Notes: generated by a model from the letters alone, not told the origin. A stretch of DNA of 64,000 nucleotides from DTU015 sp964641455 (GCA_964641455.1 CAZXLH010000001.1:1-64000), one strand, 5' to 3'; numbered from the stretch's first letter, positions 1 through 10,000 are shown. Made by a program: numbers and translations.

Positions 1-264
1 AAAGTCTAAAAATAAACAATCCTGATTGGGAGTATTTTTTGAAAAGAATTATTTCACCGGATTCAGCTCCTTTGGGATATGATTTTTTTAACCGGCAGCC
101 TCTTTTATGCAGAGGCGGCGTCTGATACTTGCCCGGTTTGGCTATATCGTTTGGATTTGTCCAGTATGCTGGGGTAGGGAAGGTTTACGGGGTACCTGAC
201 AGTACCCCGCTAAAACATTTCGGAAAATCACTAATACCGATGCAAGTTGCTCTTATCGAGCATC

Positions 265-888
265 TTAGTCAATTAAAACTTCACACAAGCCGCAGGCAAC
301 CGGAAGCATCTCTGATGCTCTGAAAACGTACTCAAACTCGGAAGTAGGAGCGTTACCGGAGTGAAGGCTTACAAAGGCTCGTATAGCTGCATTGGCCGGA
401 TTTGGGCATACGGCTACTTCCATATTTCCGGCCGGTGCTGTTAACACTGCATCCTGGGCGCAACATCCGCCTCCAATAGCTGTGAGAGTTTCTTCGTCTG
501 TAAGCACCGGAGGACACTTACCTATGTCAAAGAGCCTGACAATTACGTCGATAGGCTCATCGCCAATATTTTGGACTTTTACGTTAATTGCATTGTTCTG
601 TCCTGTTCGAACGAAAAACGGGCCGGTACTGATAGGCCCGCCAACAGCACCATCACCATTGTTGTTGCCGTTACAAACAAGTTGGTCAAGCTTTCTTTCG
701 ATTTCCATAATCTCACATTTAATTTCTTTGAGCCCGAACTTCTTGTTGGTCAAAATACACCAAATACGTTTAAGTAACTTCCAGGTGCGTAGTTGGCAGG
801 GTTGACATGATATGCCGCCAGCGCCATCAATCCCATGGAGATAATTGCCAACCTGTTTGAGAATGAGCTGGATTTCTTCGATGTTCAC
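265..888 (-). CDS. Uncharacterised protein, helical N-terminus and beta-rich C-terminus
   Basis: Not recognised. About 207 residues if it starts at the GTG at 888, which follows a strong GAGGGGGGG ribosome site; an upstream TTG at 933 has no such site. The first ~90 residues look helical with several Cys (CQPCQ, WCIL). From about residue 95 the protein is Gly/Asn-rich (GNNNGDGAVGGPI) and then beta-like, with a motif PFFVRTGQNNAINVKVQN and Cys pairs (GGCCAQD, CGLCEVLID at the end). No signal peptide is visible. The C-terminal half resembles small beta-sandwich domains of surface or spore-coat type, but that is only a composition-based guess. It diverges from the baeRF gene. Confidence 0.6.
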   Translation of the reverse strand: MNIEEIQLILKQVGNYLHGIDGAGGISCQPCQLRTWKLLKRIWCILTNKKFGLKEIKCEIMEIERKLDQLVCNGNNNGDGAVGGPISTGPFFVRTGQNNAINVKVQNIGDEPIDVIVRLFDIGKCPPVLTDEETLTAIGGGCCAQDAVLTAPAGNMEVAVCPNPANAAIRAFVSLHSGNAPTSEFEYVFRASEMLPVACGLCEVLID

Positions 889-1004
889 TTTTGGCCCCCC
901 CTCGTAGATATGCCTTAGGTATTCTATTGACAATGTATGCTGCTTAACATAATGGGTTACCAGGAGTGCCTGAATTTGCTTATATCGTTACCCAATATTT
1001 TAGG

Positions 1005-1035
1005 TGAAATATTGGGGCCCGTCCCCGATGTTTCA
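1005..1035. repeat. REP-like element upstream of the baeRF gene
   Basis: A 31-nt stretch beginning TGAAATATT and ending CGTCCCCGATGTTTCA has the same length and ends as the REP units at 40830-40860 and 40880-40910; only the central six bases and one further base differ. It overlaps a perfect 10-bp inverted repeat, CCCAATATTT (991-1000) with AAATATTGGG (1007-1016). It lies between the divergent genes at 888 and 1126, so it would fall in the leader of the baeRF gene. Confidence 0.65.
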
Positions 1036-1125
1036 GTGATTGGTTTCATAAAATGGGAAACTTTTGATAAACTGAAGATGCGGAATGGTAGGTGTAATTT
1101 GTTAATAAACATTGGAGGGATCAGT

Positions 1126-2274
1126 ATGTTATACGAGATTGTAAGCGATTTTCCTAATGAGATCTTCGACATGCAAAAACCCCCATGTATTTCTCTTTAC
1201 CAACCAACACATCGACACAGGCCTGATAATAAGCAAGATCCAATACGATTTAAGAACTTGGTTCAGAAAATAGACAATTCTCTAAAGCAGAAATATCCGA
1301 ATAAAGAAATTGATGCTATCATGGAGCCTTTTCGCGCTATATCTGAAAACAGGATTTTTTGGGAGCATGCTTTAGATGGACTGGCTGTGCTTTCTACCGA
1401 GGGGAAATGTATAGTCTATTTGCTACAACGGCCTGTCAAGGAACTAGCCGTTGTTGCTGACAGTTTTCACATCAAACCATTAATACGGGTTTTTCAATCG
1501 GCAGATCGTTATCACCTCTTAGGGTTAAGCAGAAATGAGTTCACTTTGTATGAAGGCAACCGGTATGGGTTTGAAGAGATTGAACTTGATCCTGAGATAC
1601 CCACGACCGCTAAAGAGATCTTAGGTGAAAAGAGCACGGAACGTTATGTAACTCCCGGTACTTATGCAGGGCCTTCAACGCCGGGAATGTACCATGGGCA
1701 TGGTGGCAGGAAAGAAGAAATTGACAAGGATACTAAGAAGTTCTTTAGGTATGTAGATGGATTCGTGCTTGATAACTATTCCCGTTCAACAGGGTTGCCC
1801 ATAATGCTGGTGGCATTGCCTGAACATCATGCACTGTTTGAGAAAATTAGCCGTAATCCGTTCTTGATGAAAGAGGGGCTTGAGATTGCTCCTGATTCAC
1901 TGGCGGCTGACCAATTGAAGGATGCAGTGTGGAGCAAGATAGAGCCTTTGTACCTGGAAAAGACTAAGGTACTTGTTGACAGATATGAAGCTGCAAAGGC
2001 CAAAGGCCTGGCTTCAGACGATCTGTCTGAGATTGCAGAGGCTGCACTTCATAATAACATCAAGAACCTTCTTGTAGAGGCAGATAGAATAGTGCCTGGA
2101 AAAGTCAATTCTGTTACAGGTAAGCTGGAAAAGGCAGATTTGGAGCATCCTGAGGTAGATGATTTACTGGACGATTTAGCAGAAATGGTGTTTAGAAACA
2201 GAGGAGACGTGGTTGTGCTTCCCAAGGAAAGAATGCCGGCCACAACAGGCGCCGCGGCTATTCGCAGATATTGA
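1126..2274 (+). CDS. baeRF-type protein (bacterial archaeo-eukaryotic release factor-like, family 3-like)
   Basis: 382 residues from the ATG at 1126, which has a clear GGAGG site; the reading frame is open further upstream but without a ribosome site. The central part (VLSTEGKCIVYLL, then FHIKPLIRVFQSADRYHLL, LSRNEFTLYEGN) matches my memory of the baeRF family: bacterial relatives of eRF1/Dom34 middle domains, proposed to act in ribosome or stress-related roles. A Gly/His-rich loop (GMYHGHGGRKEEIDKD) follows, then a helical C-terminal half ending in a short basic tail. The protein is cytosolic with no membrane segment. Function is unproven in the family. It is monocistronic, with a REP-like element in its leader. 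Confidence 0.7.
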   Translation: MLYEIVSDFPNEIFDMQKPPCISLYQPTHRHRPDNKQDPIRFKNLVQKIDNSLKQKYPNKEIDAIMEPFRAISENRIFWEHALDGLAVLSTEGKCIVYLLQRPVKELAVVADSFHIKPLIRVFQSADRYHLLGLSRNEFTLYEGNRYGFEEIELDPEIPTTAKEILGEKSTERYVTPGTYAGPSTPGMYHGHGGRKEEIDKDTKKFFRYVDGFVLDNYSRSTGLPIMLVALPEHHALFEKISRNPFLMKEGLEIAPDSLAADQLKDAVWSKIEPLYLEKTKVLVDRYEAAKAKGLASDDLSEIAEAALHNNIKNLLVEADRIVPGKVNSVTGKLEKADLEHPEVDDLLDDLAEMVFRNRGDVVVLPKERMPATTGAAAIRRY

Positions 2275-2732
2275 AACATAAATGAAGAGTCAAGCCCAGT
2301 GCGTTTCAAAACTGTCCTGATGTTTCAACTGCCAATCACAGGATAGTAATTGCAGCTATACTTCTTCTTGTGATAAAATAGCGACAATAGTGAGCACTAT
2401 CACAAATAGTAACAATTATCACACTATACATCGCACTATACATTTAGCAAATATTGAACTTGGGGCAGTACTTCAATCTTATGCTCAACAGATTGCAACG
2501 ATATCAGATCCCTGATCCCTGTTAAACATGACTGAAAGACAAGCAAGAGAAGTTTGTACTGAATGTTCTTAGCAGTGTAGTGCTTTATTAATGATTTTCC
2601 ACGAAACATGAACTCACTGCTAACCGGTATAGCGAAAACAGGTTAATCAAACAAACTCAGGCAGCAATAGGCAGGATCCACAGATATCGGAAAGGTTTAT
2701 TGGTTAAGCGCAGTTTAGAGGGAGTTATCAGA
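2275..2732. other. Intergenic region upstream of the hydrogenase operon
   Basis: About 460 bases with no convincing gene. It holds a decayed REP-like stretch near 2308-2328 (AAACTGTCCTGATGTTTCAA), a small palindrome ATAGTGAGCACTAT near 2387-2400, and a direct repeat CACTATACAT at 2422-2431 and 2434-2443 (12-nt period). The operon promoter should be here, but I could not choose a convincing -35/-10 pair. Confidence 0.4.
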
Positions 2733-3239
2733 TTGAGGCTAGATCTACGAACTATTGTAAGAACAGCAATAATTGCAGCCCTTGCTATCGCTTTCCAAGC
2801 GCTTAATCTGCGTCAGCCCATTACAGGCCCTGGCATAAATGCGATTTTGTATATTGCATCCATATATATCGGCCCTGTAAGCGGTGTTTTGGTAGGGCTG
2901 TTGACCCCCTGGATAGCATTATCAACGGGAATAATGCGATTGGCCCCGGCAGTACCGGTTATAATGGCCGGAAACGCAGTATTGGCCCTGGTATCCGGCT
3001 ACCTCGACAGATATAACAGATACATTGGAATGGGTTTGGCTGCGGTAGCCAAGTATACAGTAATGACCCTTGGCATCAAATATTTAATTGCAGGAGGAAC
3101 TCAAATTCCTGCGCCTGTTTATGCATCACTGACAATTACCCAACTTTTAACCGCTGTCATAGGCGCTGTTTTGGCTTCCATAATATTGCATGGACTTGGG
3201 AGGTTTGGAGACAAGGGGCATGAGCATATTCGCTCCTGA
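2733..3239 (+). CDS. ECF transporter S component-like membrane protein
   Basis: Small integral membrane protein of about 168 residues. I prefer the TTG at 2733, preceded by AGGGAG at good spacing, over the earlier TTG at 2700. Five to six hydrophobic segments are visible, including IIAALAIAFQAL, ASIYIGPVSGVLVGLL and the C-terminal QLLTAVIGAVLASIIL. The layout and the GPxSGVLVG loop fit substrate-binding S components of energy-coupling factor vitamin or metal transporters; the EcfAAT module is not in the window. Substrate unknown. Its 3' end overlaps the next gene by 20 nt, so it is probably translationally coupled to the sensory hydrogenase fusion and belongs to the operon. Confidence 0.7.
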   Translation: MRLDLRTIVRTAIIAALAIAFQALNLRQPITGPGINAILYIASIYIGPVSGVLVGLLTPWIALSTGIMRLAPAVPVIMAGNAVLALVSGYLDRYNRYIGMGLAAVAKYTVMTLGIKYLIAGGTQIPAPVYASLTITQLLTAVIGAVLASIILHGLGRFGDKGHEHIRS

Positions 3240-4995
3240 ACGGCTCTTATATCAATATTCTGTTAGCCACGGGGAGTTTGGGCGGGTTGGAAAAGAAACT
3301 TCCAGGCTCAAACGTGCCCTGCTTAGTATAGGTTTTCCTTCTGGCGCTTCAAGACGTGCTTTGATTGCAGCGTATGAGTTAGCAATGAACATTGTGATTC
3401 ATGCTTTTGAGGGCACAGTGCATACTTTTTGGAAAGACGGTGCTTTAGAGATAGTAGTTCAGGATACAGGCCCTGGAATTGATGATATTGAACTGGCAAT
3501 GAAGGAAGGTTACTCAACGGCTCCTACCCATGTAAGGGAAATGGGCTATGGGGCCGGTATGGGGTTACCCAATGCAAAAGCACGGTCAGATCATATGGAA
3601 ATTTCTTCAGTTTCGGGCAAAGGCACTTACGTGGTATGCCAAATCTTGCCGGGCCCACAGGAAACCAGGGCTTTACCGTATTTTCATTCTGTGAGGCTTG
3701 AGTCGGACAAATGCAAAGGGTGTACAAATTGTATTAAGGGCTGCCTTACCGAAGCTATACGGGTAAGAAGCGGAAAAGCATTTATCTTGGAAGATAGGTG
3801 TGTAGATTGTGGTGAATGCATCAGACGGTGTCCAAACCAGGCTAAAGTGGCAGTTATAGATGATTGGGATGTGTTAGACAACTTTGACCATAAAATAGCT
3901 CTGGTAGCCCCTTCTTTCTACGGCCAATTTTCTCACGCTTCTCCCGGCGCGGTCAAAGCAGCCTTATGCCTGGTTGGAGGTTTTGATGAGGTTTTTGACG
4001 TTTCTGTTGCAGCAGATTTGGTAACTCAGGTTACGCGCAAATATATTGAAGCCAGAAATACGCCCAGGCCGCTTATTTCCAGTGCGTGTCCGGCGGTGGT
4101 CAGGCTTATTCAGGTAAACTACCCGTCTTTGATCAAGCATCTCATACCTTGTGAAGCCCCTATGGAGATTGCAGCTTGGCTGGCCAAGAGTAAAGCCAGG
4201 AAAGAATATCCGGAGAAAATCCCTGCAGCCATATTTATTTCCCCATGCCCTGCCAAAATTACAGCAGCCAGGCAGCCTGTAGGCCGAGGCAGGTCAATGG
4301 TTGATGCAGTGGTCTCCATGACTGCAGCTTATTCATGGGTGAAACAGAACATAGGCCTGGTACAAAATGAAGCCGAATTTCCCAGTTCGTCAGGGTTTGG
4401 TATCGGTTGGGGGCGGTCAAGCGGTGAACTTTTGGCATTGGAGGAAAAAGGTCTGGCAGTCGATGGCATGATGCAGGTTTCGTCTGTTTTTGATGAGATA
4501 GAAAAAGGAATCTTAACTGACATTGATTTTATTGAAGCTCAAGCGTGCATAGGTGGGTGCGTCGGTGGTTGTCTTACAGTGGCTAATCCGTTCATTGCAA
4601 AGGCCAGGATCAGTAACTTGGCACAAGCCAACAAAGACGCTCCGTCAAACGTCCTTATTGCAGAAATATCTGAAGACGATCCTGCAATTTGGATGAGTGT
4701 GGAACTTCTTCCCAGGCCTGTTTTTCGGCTTGACGATGACGCTCAGGAAGCAAAAAACAAGCTCACCAGAATGGATGAAATAGAAAGCGATCTTCCGGGG
4801 CTCGATTGTGGTTCGTGTGGGGCTCCCACATGCAGGGCGTTTGCTGAGGATGTGGTTCTTGGAAGGGGTTCCCTGTGGGATTGTACGTTTAAGCTACGGC
4901 AGCGGCTTGAATACCTGGCTCAGGAAGTTAAGGATTTAGCGGGTAAGCGGCCTCCAGCCATGGGAGGGCCTGATCAAAATAGCAAAGAGGGCTAG
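3220..4995 (+). CDS. GHKL ATPase (anti-sigma kinase-like) fused to sensory [FeFe]-hydrogenase-like protein
   Basis: 591 residues from the ATG at 3220. Residues ~1-150 form an RsbW/SpoIIAB-type ATPase: N-box ELAMNIVIHA, G1 DTGPGIDD, G2 GYGAGMGLPNAKA. Next come two ferredoxin clusters, CKGCTNCIKGC (~164) and CVDCGECIRRC, then an H-cluster-like domain with L1 SSACPAVV (~287), L2 SPCPAK (~343) and L3 EAQACIGGCVGGC (~440). The C-terminus carries an extra Fe-S motif (CGSCGAPTC ... WDC, ~527). The L1 motif has Ala where catalytic enzymes have the proton-relay Cys; as I recall, this is typical of HydS/group C-D sensory hydrogenases. Inference: a redox- or H2-sensing module directly controls a protein kinase or anti-sigma activity. 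In relatives these parts are usually separate genes. Confidence 0.82.
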   Translation: MSIFAPERLLYQYSVSHGEFGRVGKETSRLKRALLSIGFPSGASRRALIAAYELAMNIVIHAFEGTVHTFWKDGALEIVVQDTGPGIDDIELAMKEGYSTAPTHVREMGYGAGMGLPNAKARSDHMEISSVSGKGTYVVCQILPGPQETRALPYFHSVRLESDKCKGCTNCIKGCLTEAIRVRSGKAFILEDRCVDCGECIRRCPNQAKVAVIDDWDVLDNFDHKIALVAPSFYGQFSHASPGAVKAALCLVGGFDEVFDVSVAADLVTQVTRKYIEARNTPRPLISSACPAVVRLIQVNYPSLIKHLIPCEAPMEIAAWLAKSKARKEYPEKIPAAIFISPCPAKITAARQPVGRGRSMVDAVVSMTAAYSWVKQNIGLVQNEAEFPSSSGFGIGWGRSSGELLALEEKGLAVDGMMQVSSVFDEIEKGILTDIDFIEAQACIGGCVGGCLTVANPFIAKARISNLAQANKDAPSNVLIAEISEDDPAIWMSVELLPRPVFRLDDDAQEAKNKLTRMDEIESDLPGLDCGSCGAPTCRAFAEDVVLGRGSLWDCTFKLRQRLEYLAQEVKDLAGKRPPAMGGPDQNSKEG

Positions 4996-5008
4996 AAAGG
5001 ACGATCCG

Positions 5009-5353
5009 ATGCAGGTACAAGACTTGATCTCTAAATTCGATCTGGTTGTGAAAGCCATTTCAACCGAAGGGCGTTTGCGAACTATAGAAGGTGGATACTC
5101 GGGCGATGTGTTATCCCACGTGATGGCTTGTGCCATGCCCGGTTACGTTTGGCTAACAGTACAGACTCACGAAAACATTGTAGCTGTGGCGAGCCTCTTG
5201 GACGTGGCATGTGTATTGGTATGTCAGCGAGAGCTGCCTGAAGAAACATGTGAAAGGGCAAGAAAGGAGGGAGTTACTGTTTTATGGACGGAACGCGGGG
5301 ATTTTGAGATGACAGGGCTTTTGTATCAAAGTCTTTGCGAGAAGTCCGATTGA
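5009..5353 (+). CDS. DRTGG-domain protein
   Basis: 114 residues, starting 13 nt after the sensory fusion with GAAAGGA as ribosome site. The fold signature (KAISTEG ... GGYSGDVLSHVMACA, then VWLTVQTHENIVAVASLLDVACVLV) matches stand-alone DRTGG domains related to the N-terminal part of HPr kinase and to domains in phosphotransacetylase. These small proteins recur beside hydrogenase genes in Clostridia. The biochemical role is unknown; ligand binding or regulation is a guess. It is soluble and clearly part of the operon. Confidence 0.78.
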   Translation: MQVQDLISKFDLVVKAISTEGRLRTIEGGYSGDVLSHVMACAMPGYVWLTVQTHENIVAVASLLDVACVLVCQRELPEETCERARKEGVTVLWTERGDFEMTGLLYQSLCEKSD

Positions 5354-5470
5354 TGATATTACCCTGTTTTTCAGTCGCGCCAATCGGGTTTCTCAGGCAG
5401 ATATTTAGTTGAGTATGAACAGTTCAAGCTAACTGGAGCTGTTTATATATTACCGGAGGGAGGGAAACCA

Positions 5471-5998
5471 ATGTCCGAAAACATAGAGCAAAAATGCGAA
5501 CTTGCCGAGGCTTATATGGATGTTGATCGTGTTATCCGGAAGCATAAAGGCGATCGCGGAGCTCTGGTGCAGGTGCTTCATTATGTTCAGGAGCGTCTTG
5601 GGTACGTACCTAAGGATATCCAGGTTAGGATTGCAGAGACCTTAGACGTCTCTCTTTCTGAAGTCTACGGAGTGATTACCTTCTACTCACTTTTCAGAGA
5701 GATGCCCAGGGGAAAATACATTATATCCTCGTGTCAAGGTACTGCTTGTTATGTAAGGGGAGCTCCTGAAGTTCTTGCAAGGCTCGAAAAGGAACTTGGA
5801 ATTAAGGCCGGGGAAACCACAGAAGATGGCCTGTTTACCATCGAAGTGGTAAGGTGCCTGGGCGCTTGCGGGTTAGCGCCGGTTATGACTGTTAACAAGG
5901 ATACTCATGGAAGAGTAACTGAAGATAAAATACCTGGCATTCTTGAGTTTTACAGGAAGAAGGCTGAAGCTGAAACCGGCCAGGTTGCCGGAAGTTGA
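5471..5998 (+). CDS. hydC: Electron-bifurcating hydrogenase subunit HydC (NuoE-like, [2Fe-2S])
   Basis: 175 residues with ribosome site GGAGGGAGGG. NuoE-family protein: helical N-terminus (VLHYVQERLGYVP, EVYGVITFYSLF), then a thioredoxin-like [2Fe-2S] domain with the four ligands in CQGTAC and CLGAC. In HydABC complexes this subunit carries a [2Fe-2S] cluster between HydB and HydA. Length is normal. There is no obvious promoter in the 117-nt gap after the DRTGG gene, so it is probably co-transcribed. Confidence 0.92.
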   Translation: MSENIEQKCELAEAYMDVDRVIRKHKGDRGALVQVLHYVQERLGYVPKDIQVRIAETLDVSLSEVYGVITFYSLFREMPRGKYIISSCQGTACYVRGAPEVLARLEKELGIKAGETTEDGLFTIEVVRCLGACGLAPVMTVNKDTHGRVTEDKIPGILEFYRKKAEAETGQVAGS

Positions 5999-6091
5999 AG
6001 TAGCCGGGGTTATAGGTTAACCCAGGTGGTTAGATTACTTAAGTTGTAGGGTAGGCATAAGTTTCGTTTCGGTTGGGGGGAGGTAGGTACG

Positions 6092-6679
6092 ATGATAGAT
6101 TTATCTTTGCACCTGCTTGATCTTTTGCAGAACAGTGCCCATGCCGGCGCCAGGAATGTCAGAACCACTATCTTGGAAGATCTGGAGAGGGATCTGCTCG
6201 AAATAACAGTTTCAGATAACGGTAAGGGTATGGACCCTGTTGAACAGGGTCGTGTCCTGGATCCCTTCTATACTTCGTCAAACAAGAAAAAAGTGGGCTT
6301 AGGGTTACCGTTGGTAGCTCAAGCAGCTAAAATGGCCGGAGGGTCTGTATCTATAGAAACTAACCAATCGGGCGGAACTCAAGTTGTTGTTCAATATAGG
6401 TTCAGCCATCCTGATAGGCAGCCTTTGGGTGATGTAGCAGCGACCATAATATCTTTCTTGGCAGGCAATCCGGAAATAGACGTTATGTTCGAATACCAGG
6501 GCCCAAAAGGTAGGTTTTGTTTAGATACAAAAAATATTCGGGCTGATAGCAGTAAATCGGATTTAGGACAATTGGCTTTGGTTTGGGAGATAGAGGAAAA
6601 ACTTAGGGGCGGATTAGAAATGGCAGGCTATCGTCCCGACAGGGGAGGTTTGGTCCATGAAATCGATGGAAGATCTTGA
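6092..6679 (+). CDS. GHKL-family ATP-binding protein of hydrogenase operon
   Basis: 195 residues with ribosome site GGGGGGAGG. Histidine-kinase-type ATPase fold: N-box LLDLLQNSAHAGA, G1 DNGKGMD, G2 GLGLPLVAQAAKMAGG followed by GGTQV. There is no dimerisation/phosphoacceptor His domain and no sensor region. The C-terminal ~75 residues are unassigned. This type of small ATPase sits between nuoE-like and nuoF-like genes in many clostridial bifurcating hydrogenase loci. Its partner is unknown; phosphorylation of an anti-sigma antagonist or a complex subunit is conjecture. It overlaps the next gene by 23 nt. Confidence 0.85.
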   Translation: MIDLSLHLLDLLQNSAHAGARNVRTTILEDLERDLLEITVSDNGKGMDPVEQGRVLDPFYTSSNKKKVGLGLPLVAQAAKMAGGSVSIETNQSGGTQVVVQYRFSHPDRQPLGDVAATIISFLAGNPEIDVMFEYQGPKGRFCLDTKNIRADSSKSDLGQLALVWEIEEKLRGGLEMAGYRPDRGGLVHEIDGRS

Positions 6680-7028
6680 GCGCCTTAAAGAAGAGGCGCT
6701 TCAAGACATACGTCTCCGTTCGTCGTCAGGAATCCCGCGGATTGTTGTAGGTATGGGGACCTGTGGCATAGCAGCAGGTGCCCGGGAAACAATGCTTGTC
6801 ATGATGGACGAACTTAGGAAAAGAAGAAAATTTGACGTTACCATTACAGAAACAGGGTGCATAGGCCTTTGCTCGAAAGAACCTATAGTCGAGGTTCATA
6901 TTCCAGGCAGGCCGAAGGTAGTTTATGGAAATGTTGACCCTTCCCGGGGAAGGCAAATTGTTTTGTCTCACGTTATTAACCGCAAACCAATAGAGCAATG
7001 GATTTTGAATATAGAAGAAAAGTCCTGA
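6657..7028 (+). CDS. Thioredoxin-like [2Fe-2S] ferredoxin
   Basis: 123 residues; ATG at 6657 after GGGGAGG, nested in the end of the ATPase gene, so translationally coupled. Motifs VVGMGTCGIAAGA and ETGCIGLCSKEP are those of the stand-alone [2Fe-2S] thioredoxin-like proteins related to the N-terminus of HydB/NuoF. Three of the usual four Cys are plain in these two motifs. It probably transfers electrons within or near the hydrogenase complex; such genes commonly precede hydB. Confidence 0.87.
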   Translation: MKSMEDLERLKEEALQDIRLRSSSGIPRIVVGMGTCGIAAGARETMLVMMDELRKRRKFDVTITETGCIGLCSKEPIVEVHIPGRPKVVYGNVDPSRGRQIVLSHVINRKPIEQWILNIEEKS

Positions 7029-7047
7029 GGGAGAGAGGAGAGGCCTG

Positions 7048-10000
7048 ATGGAATTTTATAGAAGTCATATCCTTGTATGTTCCGGTACCGGGTGCCATGC
7101 ATCGGGCAGTATTGTCCTCAAAGAAGCTTTGGAATCAGAGATAGCCCGAGTAGGATTGGATAAGGAAGTAAAAGTGATTGAGACAGGGTGTTTTGGTTTC
7201 TGCCGTTTTGGGCCCAATATGATGGTATACCCTGAGGGAGTCTTTTACTGCCAGGTCCATGAAGAAGATGTTCCTGAGCTTATTGAGGAGCATTTGGTCA
7301 AAGGGCGGGTTCTCGAAAGGCTGCTTTACAAGGAACCGGAAACACACAGAGCAGTAGTTGATTTTGAAGACATACCGTTCTTCAGCAAGCAAACCAGAGT
7401 AGTACTTGAAGACTGTGGAATAATTAACCCTGAGTCTATAGAGGAATATATTGCACGAGACGGATATTTTGGCCTTGCCAAGGCACTTCAGATGAAGCCT
7501 GAAGAAGTAATTGACACAGTGAAGAAGTCCGGGCTCAGAGGCCGTGGCGGTGCCGGTTTTCCAACAGGTTTGAAGTGGCAATTTGCGGCTAAAGCCAAGG
7601 GATCCCCAAAATACGTTGTATGTAACGCTGACGAAGGAGACCCAGGCGCTTTTATGGACCGGTCAGCAATTGAAGGCGATCCCCACAGGTTAGTCGAGGG
7701 AATGGCCATAGCAGGTTATGCCGTTGGTGCGTCTCAAGGGTATGTTTACGTACGTGCTGAATATCCTCTTGCAGTCGAAAGGCTCTACAAAGCCATAGAT
7801 GATGCTCATGAATTAGGGCTCCTTGGCAAGAACATCTTAAACTCCGGCTTCGATTTTGATTTGGACCTGAGATTGGGTGCCGGAGCTTTTGTATGCGGCG
7901 AAGAGACAGCTCTTCTTAATTCAATCATGGGCAAGAGAGGAGAACCCAGGCCCCGGCCTCCTTTCCCTGCAAATGAAGGATTATGGGGTAAACCCACTGT
8001 TATTAACAACGTAGAGACCTTTGCCAATATTCCTGTGATATTGAGAAAGGGCCCTGAATGGTTAGCCGGCATTGGAACGGAAACATCAAAGGGTACCAAG
8101 GTATTTGCTTTGGCAGGCAACATTAACAACAATGGGCTTGCAGAAGTGCCTATGGGGACTACAATCGGAGAAATTGTTTTCGACATAGGCGGTGGGCTGC
8201 CAGACGGCAAGAAGTTCAAGGCAGTTCAGACCGGCGGGCCCTCAGGGGGATGTATTCCTATCGAATACCTCAATACCCCCGTTGATTATGAATCGCTGGC
8301 CAAGTTAGGCACTATAATGGGTTCCGGCGGTTTCGTGGTAATGGACGAAGATACTTGTATGGTAGACCTGGCAAAGTTCTTCTTGGAATTCGTACAGTCT
8401 GAATCTTGCGGCAAGTGCGCTCCTTGCAGGATAGGAACCAAGCGAATGCTTGAAATCTTGCAGCGGATTAGCCGTGGAGAGGGCCAAGAAGGAGACATCG
8501 AAACCTTACAGGAATTGGGCAATTCAATCAAGGAAAGCGCTTTGTGCGGCCTGGGGCAAAGTGCTCCGAACCCTGTACTTTCTACGATTAAGTACTTTAG
8601 GGATGAATATGAAGCTCACATTAAGGACAAGGAGTGCCCTGCTTCAGTTTGCGCTGCCTTGTTTGAAGCTCCGTGCCAAAACACATGCCCGGCTGACGTT
8701 GATGTGCCTATCTATGTAGATCTTATAAGGCAAGGCCGTTTTGACGAGGCTTATGAGGAGATTTTGAGGGAGAACCCGTTTCCGGTAGTATGCGGCAGAG
8801 TCTGTAACCATCCGTGCGAATCAAGATGCCGAAGGGCTCAACTTGATGAGCCTGTTGCCATAAGAGAACTTAAGCGCTTTGCTTCAGATTATGCCGTGAG
8901 CTTACGTGGCTCAAGGCCGCGGCCTGACGCCAAAGCACCTACAGGCAAGAAAGTAGCTATTGTAGGAGCGGGCCCTGCCGGGCTCACAGCAGCTCACTAT
9001 CTCGCGTTACAGGGGCATTTGGTTACAGTATTTGAAGCGCTTCCTGTGGCAGGAGGAATGCTTGCAGTAGGTATCCCCCAATACAGGCTGCCTAAAGATG
9101 CTTTGAACGAGGACATTGAGCTCATAAAGAGCCTTGGTGTAAGTATTCGAACAGGAGTCAAGGTAGGAACTGATATTGACTGGGAGACTATCAGAAACGA
9201 TTATGATGCTGCTTTCGTAGCCATTGGGGCTCATCAAGACAGAACAATGGGTATTCCAGGTGAAGATCTTTCGGGTGTAATGCCAGGTGTGGTTTTCTTG
9301 CGAGATCTTAATCTTGGAAACAAGGCAGATCTTAAGGACAAGAAAGTAGTAGTGGTCGGCGGCGGCAACGTGGCCATGGACGCAGCCCGTTCTGCAAGAA
9401 GATTAGGCGCAGAAAAGGTAACAGTTGTCTACAGGCGGCGCCAGGAAGATATGCCTGCTGAAAAAGAAGAAATTGAAGCAGCCGTGGAAGAGGGCATTGT
9501 GCTTCAACCCATGGTTAACCCAATGGAGATTTTGGGAAATGGCAAAGTCGAGAAAATCAGATGTATTAAGATGACTGCCGGAGAGTTTGACTCGTCAGGC
9601 CGTCGTAGAACTTACCCTGTAGACGGCAGTGAATTTGACTTGGAATGTGACGTATTCATTCCTGCTATTGGGCAGTCTCCTGAATCAGAAGTATTTTCCG
9701 GTAACGGGCTTGAAATCATTCGTGGCGGCACTTTTGCAGTTGATTCCAGGACAATGGCTACAGATGTACCAGGCGTTTTTGCCGGCGGTGACTGTGTAAG
9801 CGGCCCGGCAACAGTGGTAGAAGCTATTGGAGCCGGAAAGAAAGCTGCTGCTGCCATTAATGAGTATCTTGGAGGAAGCAAAAATATCGTACCCAAGTCC
9901 AAGCATGCAAGAAGGCTCACTGCTCCGGTAATTGAAGAGAAAATGCCAAGGGTTGAGGCAAGATGTTTGCCGTGCCAGGATCGGGTTAATTCTTTTGCCG

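Noticed and set aside
129..323. Short plus-strand open frame at the left edge
   Set aside because: No ribosome site, low-complexity translation, and overlaps the end of the better-supported minus-strand gene. A GGGGTAC/GTACCCC hairpin at 189-208 lacks a T tract, so I did not call a terminator.
7135..9920. Several minus-strand open frames inside hydB
   Set aside because: Shadows of a highly conserved plus-strand coding sequence, without ribosome sites or domains.
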